DNA from: JAUWTJ01 sp965603015
GTDB lineage: Bacteria; Pseudomonadota; Alphaproteobacteria; M2410
NCBI GenBank assembly: GCA_965603015.1
Contig: CBFDBJ010000008.1
Coordinates: 1 to 64,000 of the forward strand
Direction: 5' to 3'
Length of the DNA stretch: 64,000 nt
Shown: positions 24,624 through 32,074 of the stretch, piece by piece
How the letters are laid out: every line of letters begins with the position of its first letter
Numbering within the stretch: position 1 is the stretch's first letter
Notes under the pieces: model-generated
What the model saw: the letters and a program-made list of their open reading frames with translations, nothing else
Databases searched by the model: none
What the model was told of the DNA's origin: nothing
Made by a program: the position numbers and the translations under genes

Positions 24624-24713
24624 GGAGAGGTGGCCGAGTGGCTGAAGGCGCACGCTTGGAAAGCGTGTAGGCGGGGAACCGTCTCGAGGGTTCGAATCCC
24701 TCTCTCTCCGCCA
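24624..24713 (+). tRNA. tRNA-Ser (anticodon GGA)
   Basis: A 90-nt class II tRNA including an encoded 3' CCA. Acceptor GGAGAGG pairs with TCTCTCC (one G-T). The D-loop contains TGGCCGAGTGG, the anticodon arm is CGCTTGGAAAGCG with GGA, and the T-arm has GGTTCGAATCC. A long variable arm (GGCGGGGAACCGTCTC region) fits serine tRNA. It reads UCC and UCU codons. Not adjacent to any integrase gene. Confidence 0.96.
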
Positions 24714-24886
24714 GTATCCCTTTCCCCGCGGCAGGGAGCATGCCCTGGCGTGCGGTAAGACGCTGGTGTTTTCTCACCGGGTGCGGCTTTCTCCTCCGGA
24801 GCACTCGTGCTAGCTTTTATTCCCTGTTTTCACTGTAACTGCTCCGTGCAAATGAGAGCGGCAGATTCAAAAACCGGGATGGAATA

Positions 24887-26491
24887 ATGACAGGCGACCC
24901 CGTTGACGTATTGATTATTGGCGCCGGGGCCTCGGGCGCTGCCATGGCCTGGAGTCTTGCCGATACAAAGATGCGCATTGTATGCCTCGAACAGGGTAGC
25001 TGGCCAAACCCGTCGAGCTACCCGAGCACCGGCCGTGACTGGGAGGCCCGCGCTTTTGGAGACATGGGGTTCAATCCCAATCAGCGCAAAGCACCGGCGG
25101 ACTATCCGATCAACGAAGACAATTCACCGATCAAGATCGCTAATTTCAATGGTGTTGGCGGTGGTACCGTGCTGTACGCCGGACACTTCCCGCGGTTCCT
25201 GCCGTCGGATTTTCAGGTCAAGTCGCTCGACGGGGTCGCAGATGACTGGCCGATTAATTACGAGACGCTGGCGCCGTTTTACACCGAGAACGACCGCATG
25301 ATGGGGGTCTGCGGTCTTGCAGGCGATCCGGCCAATCCCGCTAACAACGGCGTCCAGATGCCCCCTCTGCCGCTTGGCAAGTCGGGCGAGGCGTTGGCAA
25401 AGGGCTTTAACAAGCTGGGCTGGCACTGGTGGCCGTCGGACTCAGCGATTGCAACCGAGCCTTATGATGGCCGCGACAAATGTATCAACCTGGGGGCCTG
25501 CCTTTCGGGTTGCGCGCAAGGCGCCAAGGCCAGCACCGACATCACCTATTGGCAACATGCGCAGCGCGCCGGCGTCGAGCTCATCACCGAAGCGCGGGTG
25601 CGCGAGATTACCGTTGATGACGACGGCATGGCGTCGGGCGTGATTTACTACGACGGCGACGGCAACGAAGTTAAGCTGAAAGCCCATGTTGTGGTGCTGG
25701 CCTGTAATGGCATCGGCACGCCGCGCCTGCTGCTCAATTCGAAATCTCCGCAGCATCCGGACGGCCTTGCCAATTCGAGCGGCCTTGTCGGCAAGAACCT
25801 GATGTTTCATCCCTACGCCTGGATTCAGGGCGTCTTTGACGAGCCGCTGGATGGTTACAAAGGTTCAAGCAACTGCATGCGCAGCCAGCAATTTTATGAG
25901 ACCGACGAATCGCGCGATTTTGTCCGGGGCTATACCTTCGAGATCTCGCGCGGTACCGGTCCGGTGAGTACGGCGCTGAGTGGTTTTGGCCGCGGTGTTA
26001 TTCCCTGGGGTGAGGGGCATCATGATGCTTTTCGCAAGCTTTATAACAGGATGACGGGCATGGTCGCGATCTGCGAGGACCTGCCGGAAGAGCATAACCG
26101 GGTCACGCTTGATCCGGAACTGAAGGATGCCAACGGCATTCCGGCCCCCCGGATCGACTACACTTTGAGCGACAATTCCCGCAAGATGCTGGACCATGCC
26201 GTCGCCCGGGCAACAGAGGTTTTGCGGGCAGCGGGGGCGACAGACGTCTATCACGAGGCGCCGCTCGGTGTTGCCGGCTGGCACTTGATGGGTACGGCGC
26301 GCATGGGGCGAGATCCGGCGCGGTCTGTTGTCAATGAATGGGGCCGGGCGCATGATGTGAAAAACCTTTTTGTCATCGATGGCAGTATCTTTGTGACATC
26401 TGCCGGAGTTAACCCGACCCGAACCATTCAGGCGCTGGCGCTTTATGTGGCGGACCAGATGAAGCAACGCCTTGCAAACCTGTTCGACTAG
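24887..26491 (+). CDS. GMC-family FAD oxidoreductase
   Basis: A 534-residue flavoprotein. The N-terminal FAD-binding Rossmann motif is DVLIIGAGASGAAMAWSLA (residues 7-25), followed by CLEQGSW. The GMC block VGGGTVLYAGHFPRF is at about residues 89-103. The C-terminal GMC_oxred_C region contains VAGWHLMGTARMG, with the catalytic His of this family, and IDGSIFVTSAGVNPTRTIQALAL. A Cys pair in GACLSGCAQGAKAS resembles the gluconate/2-keto-gluconate dehydrogenase-like branch. It oxidises alcohol or sugar hydroxyl groups; the substrate is unknown. The next gene begins at the base after its stop and encodes the typical small subunit, so the two form a membrane or periplasmic dehydrogenase complex. 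No Tat signal is seen on this subunit. Confidence 0.9.
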   Translation: MTGDPVDVLIIGAGASGAAMAWSLADTKMRIVCLEQGSWPNPSSYPSTGRDWEARAFGDMGFNPNQRKAPADYPINEDNSPIKIANFNGVGGGTVLYAGHFPRFLPSDFQVKSLDGVADDWPINYETLAPFYTENDRMMGVCGLAGDPANPANNGVQMPPLPLGKSGEALAKGFNKLGWHWWPSDSAIATEPYDGRDKCINLGACLSGCAQGAKASTDITYWQHAQRAGVELITEARVREITVDDDGMASGVIYYDGDGNEVKLKAHVVVLACNGIGTPRLLLNSKSPQHPDGLANSSGLVGKNLMFHPYAWIQGVFDEPLDGYKGSSNCMRSQQFYETDESRDFVRGYTFEISRGTGPVSTALSGFGRGVIPWGEGHHDAFRKLYNRMTGMVAICEDLPEEHNRVTLDPELKDANGIPAPRIDYTLSDNSRKMLDHAVARATEVLRAAGATDVYHEAPLGVAGWHLMGTARMGRDPARSVVNEWGRAHDVKNLFVIDGSIFVTSAGVNPTRTIQALALYVADQMKQRLANLFD

Positions 26492-26953
26492 ATGAGCAAA
26501 ATTAATATGATGTATAAAGATAACGAACGAAGTTTATTGGGAGCGCTGGTCGAAAGGATCATTCCGGCAAGCGAGACGCATGGTGTTCCAGGTGCCGGCG
26601 ATGAAACCATTCTGACTGACATTCTCGGTGTCGCAGCGCCGCATCATGGTGCCATCTGCGGCGCGCTGGCAATTCTTGAGGCGCTTGCGAAAGAAGCGGG
26701 CGGCATCGGATTTACGAACCTTTCAGACAGTGACCAGGCCGCGACGGTCGAGGCGTTCAGGGCTGCGCAGCCCGAACTTGCCGGATTGATTGCCGCTCTG
26801 ACGGCGCAATGTTACTACCGGGACGACCGTGTTATGCGGGCGCTTGATATGGAAACAAGACCGCCCTTCCCGAAGGGTTTTGAAGTGGCGGGCGGCGACT
26901 GGGCTTTGCTTGACCCGGTGCGAACACGCGAGGCGTTCTTCAGGAAAGTCTGA
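26492..26953 (+). CDS. Gluconate 2-dehydrogenase subunit 3 family protein
   Basis: A 153-residue protein matching the Gluconate_2-dh3 pattern: LLGALVERIIPASETHGVPGAGDETI at residues about 15-40, and a C-terminal FPKGFEVAGGDWALLDPVR block. These small subunits accompany GMC-type catalytic subunits; where a twin-arginine signal is present they carry the complex out of the cytoplasm. None is visible here, so the complex may stay cytoplasmic or be anchored otherwise. The start directly abuts the stop of the GMC gene (TAGATG), implying coupled translation. The nitrilase gene follows after 94 bp. Confidence 0.85.
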   Translation: MSKINMMYKDNERSLLGALVERIIPASETHGVPGAGDETILTDILGVAAPHHGAICGALAILEALAKEAGGIGFTNLSDSDQAATVEAFRAAQPELAGLIAALTAQCYYRDDRVMRALDMETRPPFPKGFEVAGGDWALLDPVRTREAFFRKV

Positions 26954-27047
26954 AAAACAGACGAACAGGGTGGAGCGAACCGGGCTGTCTGGTCTGTCAG
27001 CGCCACCCGGCGACGTGGCAAGAGTGGTTGTGAAAGAGGGGATTGAT

Positions 27048-27971
27048 ATGCCGGGAAATACTTTGCGTGCTGCCGTTATCCAGGCGGCGTCGGTTGCCTT
27101 TGATGTGGAGGCGACGCTTCAAAAATTTGATCGTCTGGCTCGCCAGGCGGCGGATCAGGGAGCAAGGCTTGCGGTTTTTCCGGAGGCCTTTATTGGCGGC
27201 TATCCAAAAGGAGCGGATTTCGGCGCCCGTGTTGGTATGCGTTCGGAGGCGGGGCGCGATGAGTTTTTGCGGTATTACAATGGCGCGATCGCGGTGCCGG
27301 GCCCTGTCGTGGATCATCTGTCGAAGCTTGCGGGGGAATTGTCTCTTAACCTGGTCGTTGGTGTGATCGAGCGGGATGGCGGGACACTCTATTGCACACT
27401 GCTCTACTTCGACGAAGCCGGTCTCTTTCTGGGTAAGCACCGCAAATTGATGCCCACGGCAATGGAGCGATTGATCTGGGGGTTTGGTGACGGGACGACA
27501 CTGCCGGTCTATGAAACGCCGGTTGGACGCGTTGGCGGGGTCATTTGCTGGGAAAACAACATGCCGATGCTGCGCATGCATATGTACCGGGAGGGTGTGG
27601 AGCTTTATTGCGCGCCGACAGTTGATGACCGGGAGATCTGGATGAGCTCGATGCGCCATATCGCGTGGGAGGGCCGATGCTTTGTGCTTTCAGCCTGTCA
27701 ATTTGCAACCCGTGCTGACTATCCGGAGGACTATGAGTGCATTCAGGGGGATGATCCCGGCGCTGTCCTGATCCGCGGTGGCTCCTGTATTGTCGATCCC
27801 TTTGGCACTATTCTCGCCGGGCCGATCTACGGCGAGGAGGCGGTGCTGGTCGCGGATATCGATATGAACCAGATCCCGCGCGGCAAATACGATCTGGATG
27901 TTGCAGGCCATTATGCCCGTTGGGATATCTTCGATCTGACCGTCAGAGGGGCTGGCGGAAACTCCGAATAG
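27048..27971 (+). CDS. Nitrilase family (carbon-nitrogen hydrolase)
   Basis: A 307-residue enzyme with the Glu-Lys-Cys triad of branch 1 nitrilases: E46 in AVFPEAFIGGYPKG, K133 in GKHRKLMPT and C167 in GVICWENNMPMLR. The segments GADFG and SACQFA, together with the length, fit aliphatic or aryl nitrilases (R-CN to R-COOH plus NH3) rather than amidases. It may also act as a cyanide dihydratase-like enzyme. The ATG at 27048 has AAAGAGGGG upstream. It lies behind the GMC dehydrogenase pair, perhaps in the same operon, which would allow alcohol oxidation and nitrile hydrolysis in one pathway (inference). Confidence 0.88.
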   Translation: MPGNTLRAAVIQAASVAFDVEATLQKFDRLARQAADQGARLAVFPEAFIGGYPKGADFGARVGMRSEAGRDEFLRYYNGAIAVPGPVVDHLSKLAGELSLNLVVGVIERDGGTLYCTLLYFDEAGLFLGKHRKLMPTAMERLIWGFGDGTTLPVYETPVGRVGGVICWENNMPMLRMHMYREGVELYCAPTVDDREIWMSSMRHIAWEGRCFVLSACQFATRADYPEDYECIQGDDPGAVLIRGGSCIVDPFGTILAGPIYGEEAVLVADIDMNQIPRGKYDLDVAGHYARWDIFDLTVRGAGGNSE

Positions 27972-28058
27972 CCTGGACAACCGATCCGACCGCTTCCTTC
28001 GGGCAAGCGGATTGAGGCGCTTGTCCGGTGCAGCGTTGGATGAAGTGGGACACGTTCC

Positions 28059-28625
28059 TTATGGCTGCGCCAGGATTTCTGCGCCAAAATTCGTCTGCAG
28101 ATAATTGAGGATAAGCACGTAGTCCTCCGGCTCCGGCTCCGGCATACCCTGCTTTTCCTGCATCCATATGAGCAGTTCTCCCCAGCGTGCCGGAGTCAAT
28201 TTCTGCTGCATGACAATTTCAAGGGAGTGGCAGGCCGAGCAATAGCCTTCGACCTCTTCGTAGCCAGGATCTCTGGGCAGACCCCAATATTCATCCTGCG
28301 GATCAAACTTGATAGACGTTCCGCCACTGGGTGCATTGCTGAGCATTGGGGCCAGTGCATAAAACCCGTCGTGAAAGTCGGGCGACGTCGGCCAGGATTT
28401 CATCAGCTCCGCCACACGGGCGCGCTGCTCCGGGGCAGGCGGGATCAACGGCTCGGGCGTAACAGCCAAGCTCACCTGACCGGTTGGTGCGGGCGTTTCG
28501 GCAAGTTGCTCGCCGGCGTTGTCGTGATCCGGCGCGAGAAGCCGGGCCAACAAGAGGCCCCCAACCGCGATCACAATAACAAAAGCGCCAATCAAAACCT
28601 TGTTCTGGTTTGTCGTATTGTTCAT
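28059..28625 (-). CDS. c-type cytochrome subunit of sulfite dehydrogenase-like pair
   Basis: A 188-residue protein with an N-terminal membrane anchor or uncleaved signal (residues about 9-31, VLIGAFVIVIAVGGLLLARLL). It then has a Pro-rich periplasmic linker and one haem c site, C129-x2-C132-H133 (YCSACHSLE), with a probable Met ligand downstream (EKQGMPEP). It follows the molybdenum subunit gene with a 14-bp gap, so it most likely takes electrons from that enzyme, as SorB or SoxD do. It is shorter than SoxD and lacks its first haem domain. Electrons would pass on to the cytochrome c pool. Confidence 0.82.
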   Translation of the reverse strand: MNNTTNQNKVLIGAFVIVIAVGGLLLARLLAPDHDNAGEQLAETPAPTGQVSLAVTPEPLIPPAPEQRARVAELMKSWPTSPDFHDGFYALAPMLSNAPSGGTSIKFDPQDEYWGLPRDPGYEEVEGYCSACHSLEIVMQQKLTPARWGELLIWMQEKQGMPEPEPEDYVLILNYLQTNFGAEILAQP

Positions 28626-28639
28626 CTTCCTGGCTCTCC

Positions 28640-29965
28640 CTAGATCGAGAAGACTGCGATGCGGTGCTGGAAGTTATTCAGATACCCCTTGGGGTTCCAG
28701 CCTGGCGTGACAGAAGGCTGAGTTCGCCCGTTACTGTCGGTGGCACGAGCCCAGACTTCGTAATAGCCGACTTTGGGCAGCTTCAGGCTCGCCGACCAGT
28801 GTTGCCAGGCATAGCGATTGACGGGTGCCTGGAGGTTGGCTTTTATCCAGGTCTGACCGAAATCAGCGGAGACCGAGACCTCCGAAACCGACGCATCGCC
28901 CGCCCAGGCGTGACCGCGCACATCAAGGGTCTGTCCGTGTTCCAGCCGAACGCCGGTTTGCGGTGACGTGATCAGGGATTTGACCGGCAGGGTCTCGATG
29001 ATCTTCATGTCTTCCTTTGGCACTTTTGTGCCGGGGGCAACAGGATAGGCTGGCATCCGGTAGGCATTGCCGGTCATCTTGGCGCCGTCATGAACCTGGT
29101 CGCGCAGTTGAATGCGGTTGATCCATTTTTGTGAGCAGGAGCCGGGCCATCCGGGCACGACGAGGCGTAGCGGGTAGCCGTTGAGGACGGGCAGGTCCTC
29201 GCCGTTCATTTGCCAGACGATCAGGGAGTGTTCTTCCAGCGCCTTGGCGAGCGGTACGCCTCTGGATATGGGTCTTTTTTCCGGGTCGCCTGACAGATGG
29301 CTGTCGGCGCTGTAGTGGGCGGTGTAGACCGCGCCGGGTTTGACGCCCGCGGCGGCGAGTACGTCTTTCAGACGCACACCAGTCCACTCGGGGCAGCCAA
29401 CCGCGCCAAACGACCATTGATTGCCCGATGCGCCAGGGGAATAGAACCGTCTGCCATTGCCGCCGCACTCGATCTGCAGCTGCAGCGTTACGTTCTCGAA
29501 GTTTTTCTTCAGGTCCGCGATGGACAGTTTCAGAGGTGTTTCGACCTCGCCGTCGATTTCAAGCGTCCATGTCTCCGGATCGAGGTCTTCGATAGCGGGG
29601 ACCAGACCATTGTTGCGCACGAACAGGCGTTTCGCCGGTGTTATCTTGTCGTCCAGCAAATGCGGCGGTGTCTCGCCGTTGAGCGGGCGCTCTGCCAGCA
29701 GGGTTAGCCCCTCCTTCTCGTCCCGCCAGATATCAATATCGTCAGCCCATGCTGCAGGGATCAGCCCGGCGGGCATATTTTTGGCGAAGGGAACGGGCAT
29801 GCCCAGGACTGCGGCGGAGCCAAACAGGCCGGACAGGAAGGTTCGGCGGCGCACTGTTGGCCCGGAGTATTCCCGGGTGTGACTGTCTCGGGCGTCCTTG
29901 TCCAAAGGGCCTGTGTCAGAGGCGCTTGTGTCCGGGGTGTTCGAGGTTTTTTCGAGATTGGTCAT
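28640..29965 (-). CDS. SorA/SoxC-type sulfite oxidase molybdopterin subunit
   Basis: A 441-residue periplasmic molybdoenzyme. A twin-arginine signal (RRRTFLSG, residues 39-46) follows an unusually long polar N-region; cleavage is probably near PAAWA/DD. The Mo-co domain has FVRNNGLVP and the ligand cysteine in LQIECGGNGR (C167). It continues with GCPEWTGVRLKDVLAAAGV, RLVVPGWPGSCSQKWINRI, and a C-terminal Mo-co dimerisation domain ending in VTPGWNPKGYLNNFQHRI. It oxidises sulfite to sulfate, or another small oxyanion, and passes electrons to the adjacent cytochrome c. The ATG at 29965 has AGGGAG upstream. No other sox genes are nearby, which favours a detoxifying sulfite dehydrogenase. Confidence 0.88.
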   Translation of the reverse strand: MTNLEKTSNTPDTSASDTGPLDKDARDSHTREYSGPTVRRRTFLSGLFGSAAVLGMPVPFAKNMPAGLIPAAWADDIDIWRDEKEGLTLLAERPLNGETPPHLLDDKITPAKRLFVRNNGLVPAIEDLDPETWTLEIDGEVETPLKLSIADLKKNFENVTLQLQIECGGNGRRFYSPGASGNQWSFGAVGCPEWTGVRLKDVLAAAGVKPGAVYTAHYSADSHLSGDPEKRPISRGVPLAKALEEHSLIVWQMNGEDLPVLNGYPLRLVVPGWPGSCSQKWINRIQLRDQVHDGAKMTGNAYRMPAYPVAPGTKVPKEDMKIIETLPVKSLITSPQTGVRLEHGQTLDVRGHAWAGDASVSEVSVSADFGQTWIKANLQAPVNRYAWQHWSASLKLPKVGYYEVWARATDSNGRTQPSVTPGWNPKGYLNNFQHRIAVFSI

Positions 29966-30311
29966 GAGCGGACTCCCTGCCGTGAGCAAAGACGCGACCC
30001 GGAGCTGACGAATCGATACTTTGCAAAGTGAATCAATAAACGCCAAACGCTACTGCGACAGTATGAAGCAGGGGGCGCTGGCAGGCAAGGGTTTCAAGAT
30101 TCTGGCGAAATCCGGTGCCAGCTCCGGTGGCATGTTTTCAGTCGATGAGTTGGTGTGAGAGCCGTCTGGAAATGACGCTTGCGCGGATGGTTTATGTACA
30201 GGAATACCCAGAAATCGGGGTATGAGCAAAGTCTCACAACCTTTACTACTTATTATCCAGTGGCATGGATACTACTTTGAATTGTCTATATCGGTCGAGT
30301 GATGTGCTTCA

Positions 30312-31022
30312 ATGAGTGAAATTGATTCCGAGATTCTTCTATCCGGACATGGGATAACGCCCGACAGGTCGATTATCAATCAGCCACACCTGTATCAGTC
30401 GATAGAGGCGCTTCTGGTCGCCCAGCGGCTCAGCGATACCTATACTTTTGTTCATCAGGTCAGGGTGTCGAAAATAGCGGAAAGACTAGGCAGAGATCTG
30501 GGCCTCGGTGAATTTGAAATTGAAGGCATCCGCGTTGCCAGCCTGTTGCACGATATTGGTAAAATTACACTTCCGGCTCAAATATTAAACAAGGTGGGTG
30601 GGCTCTCTCAGGAGGAATTTGCGCTGATCAAGACACACGCCAGCAAAGGGGAGGAAATTTTGAACTTCCTTGAATTTCCATGGCCAGTGCAAAAAATGGT
30701 CCTCCAACATCACGAACGCCTGGATGGGAGCGGTTATCCCAATGGAATACCAGGAAGCGAACAGCTTTTCGGTGCGAAGATAATTGCGGTGGCCGACGTG
30801 ACCGAAGCGGTCATGACATCGCGGCCCTATCGGGAGAGGCTGGGGCTCGAAGAATTGTACGGAATATTGAGTGGCGAAGCGGGAGCGTTGTTTGACTCAG
30901 ATATCGTTTCATCATTGACCAATCTGTTTGGGAGCAATGATAAAGTACTACTGGAATGCTTCGATGCAGACGGCATTTTCCGCAATGTGGGGGCGGCGCC
31001 GGAGCGATCTGCAAAGGGGTAG
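30312..31022 (+). CDS. HD-GYP domain phosphodiesterase
   Basis: A 236-residue protein that is almost entirely an HD-GYP domain, without an attached sensor module. The metal ligands are visible: H48 region (TFVHQVRVS), H80-D81 (LLHDIGK), H109 (THASKG), H133-H134 (QHHERLDGSGYP, GYP at 141-143), and the Asp in IAVADVTEAVMTSRPYR. HD-GYP enzymes hydrolyse cyclic di-GMP, or in some lineages cGAMP, and lower the signal that favours biofilm over motility. The VTEAVMTSRPYR stretch differs slightly from the common FDAMTSDRPYR. The gene is more AT-rich than its surroundings. Standalone, with a 265-bp gap before it that contains an ATACCC/GGGTAT inverted repeat (30204-30223). Confidence 0.87.
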   Translation: MSEIDSEILLSGHGITPDRSIINQPHLYQSIEALLVAQRLSDTYTFVHQVRVSKIAERLGRDLGLGEFEIEGIRVASLLHDIGKITLPAQILNKVGGLSQEEFALIKTHASKGEEILNFLEFPWPVQKMVLQHHERLDGSGYPNGIPGSEQLFGAKIIAVADVTEAVMTSRPYRERLGLEELYGILSGEAGALFDSDIVSSLTNLFGSNDKVLLECFDADGIFRNVGAAPERSAKG

Positions 31023-31143
31023 CGAATACGAAGTCTGACTTGCGCGGCGATCGTATTCCGGGTACTGATTAGCCTTGTTGGTTTTCCCCGGAGGGCGCAT
31101 TGTTGGTGGTCCGCGCTCACTTTTGTGAAAGTGTTCGTATCTG

Positions 31144-31920
31144 ATGACGCTAGGGCTTGCATCGCGCTGGTTTGAGCGAAAGCGCCTGTCGGATGACCTC
31201 ACTTTGCTGTGGGAGCCCCATGTACACCCGCTGGTGCGCTGCAATATCTGGCATGTGCGCGGGCGTGACCGGGACATGCTGATTGATACGGGGCTCGGGG
31301 CCGCTTCGCTCAGGGAAGAGATCGAGGATCTCATCGACAAACCGTTGGCGGCTGTCGCGACACATATCCACTTTGACCATGTTGGTGGTTTGTATGAGTT
31401 TGACGAGCGCCTTGTGCATGTTGATGAAGCAGAGGGGATGGCCAGCTATAGCGGCTTTGCCGGACTGTCGCGTGCGGCGCTTGGCAAAGAGGTTCTGGAC
31501 GGGCTCAAGGCAGCGGGATATCCGATAGATGATCCCTGGCTGATCGACGCGCTGCCCCATGAGGGGTTTTCTCCTGATGATTTTACCATTCGGTCCGCAG
31601 CGCCGACGCGTATTGTGGAGGAGGGGGCTGTCGTCGACCTGGGGGACCGCCGGTTCGAGGTCCTGCATCTTCCCGGACATTCCCCCGGCAGCATCGGCCT
31701 CTGGGAGGCGGATACCGGAACGCTGTTTTCTGGCGACGCCATCTACGATGGCCCGCTTCTCGATGAAGTCAGCGGCTCCCATATCCCCGATTATGTGGCG
31801 ACCATGAAACGGCTGAGGGCGCTGCCTGTGGCTGTGGTTCACGGCGGCCACGACCCGAGCTTTGGCCGGACCCGCATGGTTGAGATCTGCGACACCTGGC
31901 TTGCACACCGGGATCCGTGA
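31144..31920 (+). CDS. MBL-fold metallo-hydrolase
   Basis: A 258-residue metallo-beta-lactamase-fold protein with motif 2 THIHFDHVGG (H74, H76, D78, H79), motif 3 HLPGHSPGSIGL (His about residue 178), motif 4 FSGDAIYD and a final VVHGGHDPSFG. Two zinc or iron ions are expected. The N-terminal CNIWHVRGRDRDMLIDTGLG is the usual first strand pair. Glyoxalase II-like, lactonase-like and quorum-quenching members share this architecture, and the sequence does not decide between them. The start is an ATG at 31144 without an obvious Shine-Dalgarno. The next gene starts about 155 bp away and is probably separately transcribed. Confidence 0.85.
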   Translation: MTLGLASRWFERKRLSDDLTLLWEPHVHPLVRCNIWHVRGRDRDMLIDTGLGAASLREEIEDLIDKPLAAVATHIHFDHVGGLYEFDERLVHVDEAEGMASYSGFAGLSRAALGKEVLDGLKAAGYPIDDPWLIDALPHEGFSPDDFTIRSAAPTRIVEEGAVVDLGDRRFEVLHLPGHSPGSIGLWEADTGTLFSGDAIYDGPLLDEVSGSHIPDYVATMKRLRALPVAVVHGGHDPSFGRTRMVEICDTWLAHRDP

Positions 31921-32028
31921 ATGGCCGAAACCTCATGAAAAAACCGGTGGCGGGGCCTCCCCGGGCGCGCTACCATGCCGCCCGGAATAAAGAATGCAAC
32001 AAGAGAGCGGCGGGTTCTGTACAGTTTT

Positions 32029-32043
32029 GGTCAGAGCCTGACC
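32029..32043. promoter_or_regulatory. Perfect 6-3-6 inverted repeat upstream of fadJ-like gene
   Basis: GGTCAG-AGC-CTGACC lies 31 bp before the ATG, where an operator could control transcription or translation. No regulator is known for it. Confidence 0.25.
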
Positions 32044-32074
32044 GATCCGAACACTCAATAAGGGAAGAAATCTC

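Noticed and set aside
24624..24713. tRNA-Ser as an attachment site for an integrated element
   Set aside because: No integrase gene and no repeated tRNA 3' end were noticed downstream.
24328..24804. Minus-strand frame of 158 codons crossing the tRNA-Ser gene
   Set aside because: It reads through the antisense of a well-formed tRNA.
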